From Onchocerca volvulus (taxonomy: Eukaryota > Nematoda > Chromadorea > Rhabditida > Onchocercidae): 64,000 bases of DNA. The notes under the pieces are model-generated. The model saw only the letters and a program-made list of their open reading frames with translations. It was not told the DNA's origin and searched no databases. The stretch is from the NCBI GenBank assembly GCA_000499405.2, contig HG738137.1, forward strand, positions 14,005,661-14,069,660. Reading direction: 5' to 3'. This document shows positions 38,955 to 51,915 of this stretch, piece by piece (the stretch's first letter is position 1; each line of letters opens with the position of its first letter). The translations under genes and the position numbers were made by a program.

Positions 38955-41900
38955 GAAAAAAAACATGTAAGAAAATGACTTATCACAAAATATCCAATGA
39001 GATTATTTCGATAATTTTAATTTATTGATCTGTAGAAATAATTTAACTGTTAAATTAAATATATTCAAAATTAATTGAATAATTAATAAAAACGGATTAT
39101 TTCATTTTTAAAATTCCGATAAAATAAGTTCTATCAATTTCAATTTATTAGTTTTTTTTCAAACTTTCTTATCAGTATTATTGATTTTTTCAACTTAACC
39201 TTTTTATTCCATGGATGAATCGACTGATGAATTGAATAATATTAGGACAAACTTATTTTTCCTTTCATGAATAACTCATTTTTCAATTTCTGTTAAATAT
39301 TTATGAAAAAAAAAAATTTTTTTTATCCCTTTTTTCCATAATTTCTCCTTTTCTTTTGTTAAAAAAATATATAAATCAATTTTATTTTCATTTATCAGTT
39401 ATCGTTTTCTCATGTAATTCTTCATAAATTTATGACAATTTTTCATTTCATCAAATTTTATGCCAACTTTAGAAAAAAAAAGTAAAATAATTTCAATAAT
39501 ATTTTCTAATTTAATACTATAATTATTTTTTATAATTTAAATAATTTTTCCAATTATCCAGAATGTTAAAAAGAATTTATAAAATATAACACATCACAAA
39601 AATATACAAATTTTTTACTCATTCATCCATTTTATAATATAATTAAGGATTTGTCGGATATGTTGCATAAATTAAGTAATTTTGAATTACTGTTATAGTT
39701 TTAATTTGAATTTCTAAAATTAAGATGAAATTTGGTGATTTAATTTTGCATATGTAATTAATAATTTTAATAAATTCAATTAAAACTACTTCTATTTTCT
39801 TTCTCTTCCTACCTTTAAAAGGCTGAATTTTTTTCAAATTATAACAATTTTAATAATTTATTACGCAAGTAGTAATTTAAATGAGTCAAATTAGCTGAAA
39901 AAAAAACCTAAGTGAGATAAAACTAATCTGAATTAATTACTATTTGAACTATTTAAGTTAAAAATAATCAATTACTAAAGTAACTTTTTAACTTAATGTT
40001 GATATAAATTTTACACTAAATATTTTTAGATGAAAAGCATTATAAATTACTTAATTAGTCGATAAATTGAAGTGTGCTTATAGTTGACTTTCTATATAAT
40101 TAATAATTTCAGTAAATTCCATTAAAATCACTTTTGTTTAAACTCTCTTTTTACCTTTAAAAGGCTGAATTTTTTGTTAATATTTGAATATTTTAAAACA
40201 TATTTAAATAATTTAAAATTGAATATTGGTATGAATATATTAGAAAATATAAATTTTATGTTTGTTATTTCGTTTACATATCCAAAAAAAAAAAAAAAAG
40301 TAAAAATTATTTCATCAGTTGATTAAATGATTAAATTAAGCGCTCATGAAGTTAGTTAATTATATCGAAATTTTATTAAAATTTAGCATTTATATGAATA
40401 TATTTAAGAACATAAAATTTTATATTGAATATCTTATTAGCATATGCAAAACATAGTAAAGATTAGTTGATCAATCAATTTGAGTTACTCACTTTTTAAA
40501 TTAATTAAGGATATTTCGAAAAGTTAAAAATTGAGTATTTGTATAAACATATCTCAAAATATAAATATATATGATTGATCAAATGCGTATCATATGTGAA
40601 TTGAATTGTATATCTGAATTAATCCATTTGATTGAAAATATTGGTCAAATCCGAATTTCAAATGAATTCATTTCGATTTGTAACATTCTTCTAACATTGT
40701 AACACAATTGTAGGGAAAGAAATTAGGTTCAATTAGTTTAATTAGTTTGAATTTGAATACTTCTCGAAAGAAGGAGAATTATTTCTGTTAATAAAAATGA
40801 CAATAAATAAATGAACAATAATGATAGTGATATAATCAAAAGTAAAGAATAGCGATAAAAAGTGATAACAGTATTAGCAATGGTTAATAGCATCATTATC
40901 ATCATCTTCGATTATCATTATCATTCATCATTATCACTTTATCATTGTAATTTTTCCAGTCATTATATTCAATCATCTTTACTTTTTGCATTATTTTAAT
41001 AATTTTCATAATTTTCATTCAACTTTTCCTTTTTTATTTATTCATTTTTTTGAACAATTCATAATTTTTCAATTCATTGATAAGTATAATATATCATTTT
41101 GCTGGTTTGCTTAAATATTTCTTAATTTTACTAAAGCAAAAAATTGTTCAAAATACTATTTTGATAATTTTATGTAAGCAAAATCAACATTCCTTTAAGA
41201 AACAAATAATTGAGTTTATGTTTTTTTTTTTTTTTTTGCTTAATTATCCGCTTTCTACGCACAAGAAATTATAGAAATATATCATTTTATTTATTTTGTT
41301 TACTTGTTTATTTGTTTTGTTCGCGTGAGAATTTACACATTTCTTTATATCGAGAACTTGTTTTGCTTACGTAAATTGATTATTTCATTTGCAGTTGGAT
41401 GTGTTAATTTTGTGATAAAATGGATAATAAAACGATAACATTCATTTGAAATTGAAAAAATAAGATTGCGTCAAAAATTAATTGTGTTATAAATGATTAT
41501 GTTAATTATAATGTTGGGAAAAATAAATAAAAAAACAAATATGTTAAATCCGGGAAGCAAAAATAATCAGTCTTCAATGAAATACAAATTTAATAAATTA
41601 TTTTTTTTTACCAAAATCACGTTTTAAATTCAAAAAAAAATTTTTTTCTTGAAAAAATTTACAAAAATTTACATTTTATCTTTAGCAATGGATATGATGT
41701 AAATTGTCAGACTTCTCTTTTTTTTTTCTTCACATTTTTTCTTTTTTCTTGTAAGATTCGAACAATACATTAATTTTAATTAATTAAAAGATTAAAGTAT
41801 TATGCCATTTACAATATTCCATACTCGAAGTTATCACACATTATTTTTGCGAGATTAATTACCAATTTGAAAAGTTCTAAAAATCAATAAACGATCAAAT

Positions 41901-44159
41901 AAAAATGATAACTTTTCCATTATTATCTTCCAGTAATTTTCTCTTCACCAAGTTGGTTAATAATTATTTTATAAAAAGTTTTATAATTTCATATCTTCAG
42001 GCAAGTATTAATAATAATAATAACGATGATAAAGAAATATTTATAAATTTTATTGATTTTTTATGAACTTTTAACTTTTAGGATTTTCTTGTATCTTTCT
42101 AATAAATAAAATTATGAAACAAAATTTTTATGATTCGAATGCATTTGCATGGAAAAGATTTAATAGCAAAAACTTTCATGTTTTATTTAATTAATTATCG
42201 AATTCGAAATAATTCATTTCCTGTTTCAATACAAGTCTTTTTATTTGCAAATTTTTGTTGTACACTAAGAACAAAAAAAATTTTGCTAACTTTTCATTTT
42301 CCAGTTTTGTTCACAAAATGATTTTAGTGCAATTGTTTGAAGCATAATTTTTCATAAACATCAAAGATTTCACCGCTATTTGTTTAATTTTTGATGTACT
42401 CATAGAATTATCATTAGTACTTATCATTGTAATCATCGTTTTTATCATCATTTATTATTTGCTATATTTTATTGTTAATATTATTTAAAAACATCAGCAG
42501 CCAATTTCTTTCATATCTTTCGTAATTATTTCAAACTTATCAAAAATTGCCAGCATTGTCATTACTTTTTGTCAACTGATTAACATTGACTTATTAAAGT
42601 TGTAAGCGTTATCATTGTTCTTCGTTGTATTAATGATAATAATTACTATCATTATTATCATTATTATTATTATTATTATCAGTGTTAAAGGATTCGCATC
42701 ATATGACAAAGATTTGAAAAGTAAGTTTATATAATGCTCCTCGAGAATCTCGAAAGCACATCTCGAAAGTATTTGTGAAACTTTATTATAATTTCTGAAT
42801 TTTTGCTGAAAAGAGAAAAAAGCCAGGAATTTATTTTCTCAAGGTTAAAATTTTTTTGCTCACGTCATTCATTTGCAAGCTTCTTCGAAGTTATTTCGAA
42901 GTTTTATTTTTCTGATTTTTCGAAAAATGCCCTCCGGGCTTTTCTCGATGTTCTTCCAATGCTATTCTCTCCTAATGCGATATGCATTAATCAAAAATGA
43001 AAAAAATAAAAACAAAAAAAGAAAACAAATATTTGTCGCTATTTTCCTCTCTACTATTTATTTATTTAGTTATTTTTTTTTTTTTTTTTGTGATAAGATG
43101 CTTGGAATTGAAATTTTTTTTTAATTAAAATTTTTTTTTTAATTTTCATTTCAGTACTTATCACCAATTTGATATATTTGAAATGAGATTTTGAAATCAA
43201 GATATTCAGCAAAATATGCAATTTGTAGAAATGATAAGTGAATGCTGAAGTGCGATGATTTGCTTGAATCTGAAAGCTTAAATTAAGGAATTTGATGAAG
43301 CCAAAAAAAAGAAAAGAGGAAAATTCAAATAAACTTTTTTTTTGCATCTAATTTATCACCCTTTTTGCTTTTATCATACATTTTTATCTTTATTAGTAGA
43401 ATTAATTCAAAATATTTTCCGATTAAAAATAAACTTTTTTAGCTCAAAAAAAAAAAATCAACCAACAAAATTTTTACTTGAATAAACAAAATTCAAAATA
43501 TATTCCGCATAAAATTTCCATAATATTTTTTGAGTAAAAATTTGTAATAAAACAAAAAAAAAATTTATATGATTTAAATTACTTAAATTAAAAAACAACT
43601 AATTTTTTCCTAGCTGAAAAAAAATAAAAAATGAACGAAATTTTACTTTTTCCTTTTTTGTTCTCTTTTCAATCTACAAAAAAAGGTTAGAAGAAAATAA
43701 GAGAAAAGAATTATTCAATTTGCTTTTATTTATTTCAGATTTCAGAATGGATAGTTTATTTATTGCTCAAAATTTAAATTTATTATAAAATTTTGGAAAT
43801 TCAGAATTACAAATAAAAATTCTTTCAAAATCTTTTGAACACTAAATATCAATAATAATAATGTCACGGTCGTTAATAATACCAATAAAATGATTTTGTC
43901 ACAATCGTTTGCAATGATTTTAAAATTTAGGTCACAATTAGAAGGAAAAGGTTTTTATATGCATGATAATGTTAAGAAATTAACATTTGTGGACTTTTTT
44001 CCTTTTTTTTTTTTTCTATTTTTGATAATTCAAATATCAAAAAAGGAAAAAATTAAAATCATTTTAAACTTTATTCTTTTCTTCATAAACTAATCAATCA
44101 ATGCGTTTATTTCATTTTTTTTTTCTGATGGAAAATTGATAATTTTTTAATTATTTCAG
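37951..44159. other. AT-rich stretch upstream of the 44-45.8 kb exons
   Basis: Mostly simple AT-rich sequence, poly-A/T runs and short (TTA)n or (ATT)n tracts, for example at 42.64-42.69 kb. It contains a diverged direct repeat pair around 39.76-39.84 and 40.10-40.18 kb. If the 44 kb gene has upstream exons they should lie here, but I could not identify any. Confidence 0.55.
39757..40180. repeat. Diverged direct repeat pair, offset about 342 bp
   Basis: Segments at about 39757-39835 and 40100-40177 share AATTAATAATTT, AGTAAATTC-like and ACCTTTAAAAGGCTGAATTT blocks in the same order, about 342 bp apart. This suggests an old tandem duplication. Confidence 0.65.
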
Positions 44160-45770
44160 AGAATATTATTACCAAATTAATATGCCTCACAATAGTCCAT
44201 TATCGATTTTTTCATCAGAAATATCAGGTTATTGCATTTCACGATTCGATGAAAAATCCAGAATATCCCATCGTAATGAGCGGGTAAGGTTTCATTTGTT
44301 TTTAAATTTTTCAAACTTTCTAATTTTTTTTCTTTTTTTTGTTTCTTTCGAATAGATGTTTAAATTCTTTATTTTTTTTTTGAAAATTTAAATTTTTGTA
44401 GCTTCGTTTTATTTATTGTTATAGAGCAAAAAATTCATTTGTATCACTATTAATCATTGTCGGTAAAAACTTTACACTTGAAAACTTTAATTTGAAAAGC
44501 AAAAAAATAAGGGATCGAATTTTTTTCCATCTGTTTTTTAAATAATGATGAGGCGAAATTTTTTTTTGTCTCAACGTTTAAAATTTATAAAGTTAATTAG
44601 ATGAGTACTGTTTTAAAATTACTTTTTCTTAATTCTGAATAATGATTATATTCAATACTTCATTTTTGCTTTCTCTTAAATTTCATCGTTTTAAATTAAA
44701 AAGTAAAAATTTTATATAATTGGAATTTTAGGAAAGAAAGATATTATTTTTTTACAACGAATTGTTGCTGCAACAGTTCAGATATTATTATCTGTTTCAA
44801 TTTCAGATTATCATCTTATTATAAAATTAATTGTTTTCAATTTCATATTATAATCTTATTCTATAATTAATTTCTATCCAACAAATAGATTTTTGTAGCG
44901 AAATCAAAAAATGAAAATAAAAGTAAATATTAAAATATGATGATGGTATTATAAAAAAATTTTTGATTAAAACGAGACAAAATTGGTTTATAATTAATGC
45001 ATTATATTTTTGACATATTTTTTGATCCATATATTTCGAATTAAATTAGATATTATCTATACAATTATTTAATCGATTACAATTAGACTAAATTTTATCT
45101 TATTATTTTTAAAATGGTGACATTCATTTATTTTTTAGAAATTAATTCCATTGTTTAGATCTGAAATTATTGGTTTTTATGTTTTTTAATTTCTAATATT
45201 ATTATTTTTATTTTTATGTTTCTATATAAAGATTGAAATGAGCAATTATTTTGATTATTTAATTATTCTATTTTAAAGACAAACATTTTCATTTGGAATA
45301 ATTTTTTTTGTTTTTTTTTTCAATTAAGAATTCAATTTGCACTTTAAATTATTGATTGCTTTTTCAGTCAAGAGAAGTTATCGGCAAACATTTGCGTCGA
45401 TTTCGATTAGATGACGGATTTCGATCATTCTCGAAGCATTGTCAAGCTGATACAACAATTATGCCAACATCCCAGTATTTCGCTTATGCTAAAAATGGTT
45501 CGTTTAATTTTGGCAACACAAATTAATTATTTTGAGTAATTAATTAACTTATTTCAAATTAAAAATACGCTAATTGAAATAAATAATTACTTTTCTAAAG
45601 ATCAACGAAAATTGGGTACACGTATTGCTGTTCGAAGTTATCCAACATATACGGAAAATTCAATCGGAAAATCGATGTTAGAATATTTACGCACCGATAG
45701 TGTTCCGATCTTGAATTTTAAGCAATCTTTTTCAACTCTTCGACGATTTAAGCGACGAAATTTTGGTTAA
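44160..45770 (+). CDS. Unrecognised basic protein, three exons with stop
   Basis: Exons 44160-44283 (ATG at 44182), 45368-45497 and 45601-45770 join in frame (phases 0 and 1) with good sites: TTATTTCAG acceptor, GTAAGG donor, TTTTTCAG acceptor, GTTCG donor, TTTCTAAAG acceptor. Starting at the ATG gives 133 aa, with a 22-nt leader that could follow a trans-splice acceptor. The frame is also open back to that acceptor, so this may instead be the C-terminal part of a larger gene. The product is rich in Arg, Ser and Lys (KHLRRFRLDDGFRSFSKHC, and the end STLRRFKRRNFG). It has no membrane segment or motif I recognise. Exon GC and codon diversity are well above the flanks, so it looks real. Function is unknown. 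Confidence 0.6.
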
Positions 45771-48700
45771 TTTTTTCTCTCAATTTTTAAATTTTTTTTT
45801 TTAAATTTTAAACAGTGAAACTAATTAATTTATTAATTTCTCGACGATAAAAAGCAGCATGAGAGAATCGTTTCAGCATTTATTACTATAAAAAATAATT
45901 TAGGAATAATTTGAAGCAAATATTTCAGGATTTAATAAGTTAATATTATGATATAATTTTTGAAAATAGCATCAATTATAATGCTGCCATCAAAGATTGT
46001 TTATATTTCAATATTGATAATATTACTGATAATTGATTACCAAATTTTGTTAATTTAATGATAAAATCTGATAATAGTTTTAATAGAAAATAAAAATAAG
46101 GATGGTATTGATAATAATATTAATAATTTTTTTATAGTGACAATAATAATATTAATTAATGACAACAAGAATAATAATGGTAATAACAAATACTAATGAT
46201 ATTATGAAAGATTATTGATAATAGTATTAATGATATCATCGAAGATTATTCATATTTTCACTGTAAAATATTTTGGTCTAATAATAACGATAATACTAGT
46301 AATGATAATAATTACAATGATAATAATAACGGATCTTAATAATAGCAAGAAAAATTCCATCCTTACTTTAAAATTATATATATATGCTCAGGAAATATTT
46401 CATCAATTATTGATAAAATATTTTTGAAAATAGATTTTTGTTCAATATATTTAGTCGCCAACAAAAATAGTATGTTGATATATTACAATTAAATCAATAA
46501 GTAAAAATTAACTCTGCTTTAAGAAATATTGAAGAAAGTAAAATTAAATAAACGAAAAAATGTATGCATTTTTAACAAATAATTCAATTACTAAATTTAT
46601 ATTTTTTTTGAGCTAGTATTGCAGAAATTAGATTTAAATAAGTGAAAAAATAATAAATTTAAAATAAATTAATCGAAGGCTATCTTTGTTTAATAAAATG
46701 TAATTTTTAATTCTTGAAATGCAAAATTCTTTGGAATAAAATTTTATCAATTGTAAATATCATGCAAATCCATATTGGAATGACAGGTTACATGCAGCTG
46801 TATTAACAAATTTTTATTGCATTTTATATGGAATGGTAAACATATTTGCAATTCAAATTTTTTTATTATATTTTAAAAAATTAAAATTTCTTTAAAACCT
46901 AAAAAAATTATGTGTTATTTTAATATATTATCATTACAATATCCCTTTCTTTCTTATTCCACTTTCATGTAATATTTTGTTTTTAAAATAAATTTTTTTT
47001 TTTGGATTTTTGAATCTTTGTTGATGATAATATCATAAATTTTTGAATTAATTAACCCATGTAATTAGTTTTATTCGATTTTTTTAGTAAATAAAAAATT
47101 GCGACAAATTCTAATTTCGATTTTTTACATTTCAATTTATTAAAGTAACAGAGAGAAATCAAAATGTTTTCTTAATTTTTTATTCTCAGTAGAAGATTAC
47201 ATATTTAATTTTTTTCTGAATTTGATAAATACTCGAGAAATTAAATGTGACCCAATTAATGTTATTATTAGTTTTTAAATAATTAATATTGCAACAGTTG
47301 CATCCATTTTAAAAATTTTTATCCATTCTAAATTTTTCATGTAAATAATATTTATTTCTTTGTTAATTACTTGATCAAATTCATTCATTTGATGGATTTC
47401 ATAATTTCAACATTTTACTTTAACTTTAATCTTTTACCTTGTCATATATATTCTCATTTATCACTCATCGATTAGCATATTTTTAATCTTTTTGCTAAAT
47501 AGTGGTTTTTTTTTCAAATTTTAAATTAATTAAATCAATTTAAAGAAAGTATATCAATCTCAACATATACATATATATTTTTCAAACTATTCGGCTATTT
47601 AAATTACTAATTCTATTTTTCACTTTCCACTGTCATATATTTCAATCATTCATTGCCAATTATTTAAATTATTAATTCTGTTTACTTCATTTTAAGATTT
47701 TTTCTTTCTTTCTTTCTTTTTTTTTTTTTAGAATCAACCAAGAATTAGACCTATGAAGTAAACAAAAGTTTTATGTGTCATAACATTCTAATAGTGATAC
47801 TAATGACAAGCAATTTATGTTATTAAACTTTTCTTTGCCATCTTTTTGTCAACTATGATATCTTTTTATACTTAACAAAAAGCTTATTGACAAACTTATT
47901 CCTAAATTTGATGAATGCGTTTTAGATTAATTGATATTTCATGTCAAACAAGAAGAAAGAACGAAAAATCACAAATCTACAATAGCCGAATTTCATTTTC
48001 AAAGTTTTATTGCACCAAAATTTGATAATTTTTAACTAATATTAATTTCAAATTTCTCCCTTACACTCTTTTTCTCTCGTGTGTTATATAGAAGAAGTAG
48101 ATAAAGGTAACAAAAATTGAATTCTTTTCTTGCGAGTTGAGTTCGATTTGAAATTATTATTAATTTTTTTTCTAATATTAATTAGGAATTGTCAAATTTA
48201 TTCGGTGATAAAATTTTTGTAAAATAAAACTCAGTTATTTTCGATTATCGAGGCAAAATTTCGGAGATAACAAAATCTTAAAAATTCGAGAACAAGAAAT
48301 CTACTTACTTCCAGTACTTCTTTTTGATTGAAAGTGAAAAAAAAAAAAAAAGATACAAAAAACTTCCTTACACTTTACATTAAGATTAAAAAAAAAATGG
48401 ATCAAAATGATTCAAAATTCTAATGTTTAAATTTTTTTTTGTTTGATTTTTTTTCTTTTCTCTTTACTTATCCCAAATATCAAACATCAAATATCTATGC
48501 TCAAATTTGATTGATAAATTTGTAAAATAAAGGCAAATTGCGGCCAAGTGATATATTTAGACAAAATTGATTAGTGGTTTTTTTCCTTCTCTCCGTCTTG
48601 CTTTTTCCCCTTATTTGTCTTATTTTGTCAATGATGAATGTTAAATTTTCTTAAAAATAGATTTAGTCTTTCTTTTTTGGAAAGAGAAAGCAGAAAAAAA

Positions 48701-49071
48701 TAGATATTTTTTGATAATTTAAGAAAGAATGAAAATTGGCGCAAAGTGCTTCTTCTTTCTTTTCCAAAAAAAAGTATGAGCTAATTCATATACAAATAGC
48801 CTACAAAATTTCTAAAAGTTACCATTTTTATCATTTGCATAAATGGTGATAATGTCGACCAAATATTTCGGTTACATACAAAATAAATGCATAAATATAG
48901 GAATAAGCTAAAAATAAAGCATAAATTTGGTCTTATAAATTTTTAAATTTCATTTAATTATCTTGATAAATTATCAATTATTAAACTGCATCAATTCAAT
49001 TAATTAATATTTGACCCATTCATTGGGTTTATTTATCCTACATATATGCAAAAATTTTTCTCCAACTAGCT

Positions 49072-49200
49072 GTACCCGATCATGTTCTGTGAACGGAGAA
49101 TTTTATTTACTCTCAGCAAGGCCATCCATCTAGTCTATGTAAATAAAAATGTCTGCTCACTTACTTTTACCTGACATAAGTGTGAGAGATAAAAAAAAAA
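49072..49200 (+). repeat. Head segment of a dispersed element next to repeat C
   Basis: A sharply more complex sequence starting CTAGCTGTACCCGATCATG and ending with a purine run, directly upstream of repeat C copy 2. CTAGCTG.ACCCG-like starts recur in dispersed invertebrate elements, but I cannot assign the class. Confidence 0.4.
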
Positions 49201-49209
49201 AAGGAGGTA

Positions 49210-49337
49210 TATCAATATAAAAACAAAATCTATTCGAATGCAACGCCGTTTGAAAATTTAAAATCAGTCGGTGAAAAACTTAAAGCATTGCGTCAAAAGC
49301 CACAATGAACATTTACATTTTTACTTATATGGATTAT
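49210..49337 (+). repeat. Dispersed repeat C, copy 2
   Basis: Blocks TATTCGAATGCAACGCC, AATCAGTCGGTGAA, GCATTGCGTCA and TGAACATTTACATTTTTAC in the same order as copies 1 and 3. It ends in TATATGGAT. Confidence 0.75.
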
Positions 49338-49489
49338 TTCGACTATTATCTAGCAGTGAATCAATGATTGGTTGACCTCACTTTGTTTATCTGTTAAGCG
49401 GAGCCTTTTGGCGGGAAACATGTTAATGTTTACGGCGTTTTGGCGGCAAACATTTTCATCCTTATGGACAGGCAAAAAAAAAAGCAAGT

Positions 49490-49618
49490 ATATATATATT
49501 GAAACATGAGCCTATTCAAATGCAACATTGTATCAAAATTTCAAGTCAATCGGTGAAGAACTTGAAATATTGTGTCAGAAACCGCAACGAACATTTACAT
49601 TTTTATTTATATAGATAA
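49490..49618 (+). repeat. Dispersed repeat C, copy 3
   Basis: Blocks TATTCAAATGCAACATTG, AAGTCAATCGGTGAAGAACT and CGAACATTTACATTTTTATT, ending TATATAGAT. Between copies 2 and 3 lie two related GTTTACGGCGTTTTGGCGG/GGCGGGAAACATG motifs. The pair suggests a tandem or nested insertion of one element family. Confidence 0.75.
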
Positions 49619-51209
49619 TTTTATTTTACATTTTGCTAACAATATATTCATATTTTTCAGCCGAATAAAATCCATTGAATTGTCTTGTGGAAAAGTTTTG
49701 TTGTCAGATGCCATAATCAACTGATCGTAATTTTTCATGCAAAGATTGGTGATTCATTATGATATAATATATAAGTCTATATATAAGTGTCAATTATATT
49801 ATATATTAAATATAATTATAAAATTTACATAGATATTTTCTTTTTTTTTTTGCTATTCTGTTAATTACAATTAATATTACTTTTAATTTATTCACTATTT
49901 TTATTTTCTCTTCTTTATATTTTAGGAAAAAACTGTGATATATAAATAATGAATGGCTATTATTCCGAACTATTTTTGGTAATTAATTACAAATTTAACT
50001 AATTTATTGGTAATAATAAGTGTAAAATAATAAATGGCGTGAAAAAAAAAAAGAATAAGGTAACCATGAACAACTAATCGAAGTACTTTTTCGTCTTAAA
50101 GTTTGATATTTTCATATATAATCAATTTGAAGAAGTGAAAATTGGAAATTGTATAGTAATCTTTTATTTAAAATCCATAATCGTCTTTATTGCCATAGTA
50201 GCAAAGTTTTATAAAAGTTTTCACATAAATTGCTTTTTTCAGTTGTTTTTTCCCTTTTTTTTGTTTTGTTAAAAATTCGAAAATTTTTGGAAATATTAAA
50301 TTAAAAATAATTTTATTTGTCTTAGCACAAAATAATATTTAACAAAAAATATGAAATTATTCCAATTCAAATCAAATTTCATTCTTACTATTTTAAAATT
50401 TTCATTTTAAGAATATTTAAATCATTCTTTTACCACCATTTACTTTTTACTTTTTTTTTTAACTTTTATATACTTTTATTTTCTTAAAATATTATCACTA
50501 AAAAATATAAATTGCATTTATCAATTATTTCACAATTTTTATTTATTACTGTGCATTAATACCGATGTATATTCATTTCATCTCACAAAAACAAAAACGA
50601 AATTTCGACCGATTAATATTTTCGTTTTTTTTTTTTTTTCCTTGTAATCATCCTTTAACTAACAATAGCAATTCTTACTCGAAATTTTAGTAAATTTTTT
50701 TGCAAAAAATTTTTTTAGCTTGGAATTTTTCCAACTTGAATTTTTTCCAAAAAATTTAGTGAACATAGTTTTTCGAAAAAAAAGAAAAGCTGAGAGAAGA
50801 AAATGAAATTTTAAAAAATGGAAGGTATTATTTCTCAAGGAAAAAATGTATAAGTTATAGCTTCTCAAAAAAAAAAAAAAAAAAGAAAAAAAAACGAAAG
50901 TTTGAAAAAAAAATGAAAAATATTTTAAGGGAAAAAGGAAAAAAGGGAAATAAACTATAAATTATGATTTAAAAAAAAAAAAAAATGAAATGAAATATAT
51001 TTTAGAAAAAGGTTAGAAGAAAAGATATCATTTAAGATGAAAGGAAAGATTAAAGATTAATTCGAATATACTTTTATCAATCATTCCTTAGCATTTCCAC
51101 CAAATCTTCTCACATATCAGACACAAATGTTCAATTTAAAGTTGTAACAAGATCAATCGAATTCCTTTCCTCTTCTCTTTCAACTTCCTATTACAGCTAC
51201 TGATGCTAT

Positions 51210-51915
51210 ATTATCCGGAATATTACACGTTGTAATTCTAAGATATTATCCGGGAAACCGAAAGATTATACTTCTTAGAAGTTTTCCGAAATGCTGTAAA
51301 TTCTGTAGAAATTTGGCTTATAATTCTTAGTTTTCCGAAATCTTATAAGTTCCATAGAAGTTATCCGGAATGCTGATGGATTATAATTCTTAGAAATTTT
51401 CCAAGATGTCATGAACTTTGCAGAAGTTGCCCAGAATATTGGCAGATTATAATTCATAGAAATTACCTGTTAGATAAATTTGAAAAATATCGGAATACCG
51501 GAAAATTAAAGTTTTTAGGAGTTGTTCGGAATGCTGAAAGATCTTGTTTTTAGAAGTTATTTCGAAGTACTTTTCTGGAAAGATTATAATTCTTGAAAGT
51601 TTTTCGAAATACCACCAGCTCATAGAAGTTGTTCAGAATGCTAATAGATAGCAATTTTTAGAAGTTTTTCGAGAAATCATGAACTTTTTGGAAATTGTTT
51701 AGAATATCGATAGATTAAGTTCTTAGAAGTTGTTTGAAATGTTATAAACTCTATGAAATTTGCCTGAAATACGAAAAATTACAAAGTTCTTAGATGTTGT
51801 TCGGAATTTTGAGAAATTTTGTAGTTTTTAGAATTTTCCCTAATATAATCAAATCCATAAAATTTAGTCGAAAAGCTGAAAGATTATAATTATTAGAAAT
51901 TGTTCGAGAAATTAA
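51210..51915. repeat. Degenerate minisatellite, unit about 65-70 bp
   Basis: Roughly ten diverged units. The core reads AGATTATAATTCTTAGAAG, then TTTTCCGAAATGCT, then an AACT.TGTAGAAGTT half and TGTCCGGAATGCTG. Each unit seems to consist of two related half-units of about 33 bp, both containing a TAGAAGTT.TCCG.AATGCT motif. Confidence 0.8.

Larger units (their letters stand above)
45771..51200. other. AT-rich stretch without recognisable genes, containing dispersed repeats
   Basis: Downstream of the 45.77 kb stop codon. The first part has AAT/ATA-rich microsatellite-like sequence (46.1-46.4 kb). Two copies of repeat C and related GC-richer sequence lie at 49.07-49.62 kb. The rest is AT-rich with long poly-A/T runs. 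Confidence 0.6.

Noticed and set aside
42921..42946. GCCC-TCC-GGGC mini-hairpin flanked by CGAAAA and TTTTCTCG
   Set aside because: It resembles a bacterial terminator, but this is eukaryotic DNA and the stem is only four GC pairs plus weak flanks.
48086..48105. Possible micro-exon between TTATATAG and GTAACA
   Set aside because: Only 15 nt lie between acceptor-like and donor-like sequences, with no neighbouring exons; such pairs are common by chance in this composition.
50659..50868. Minus-strand Phe/Lys-rich frame of 69 codons
   Set aside because: Composition is that of poly-A/T sequence, and there is no splice site or conserved motif.
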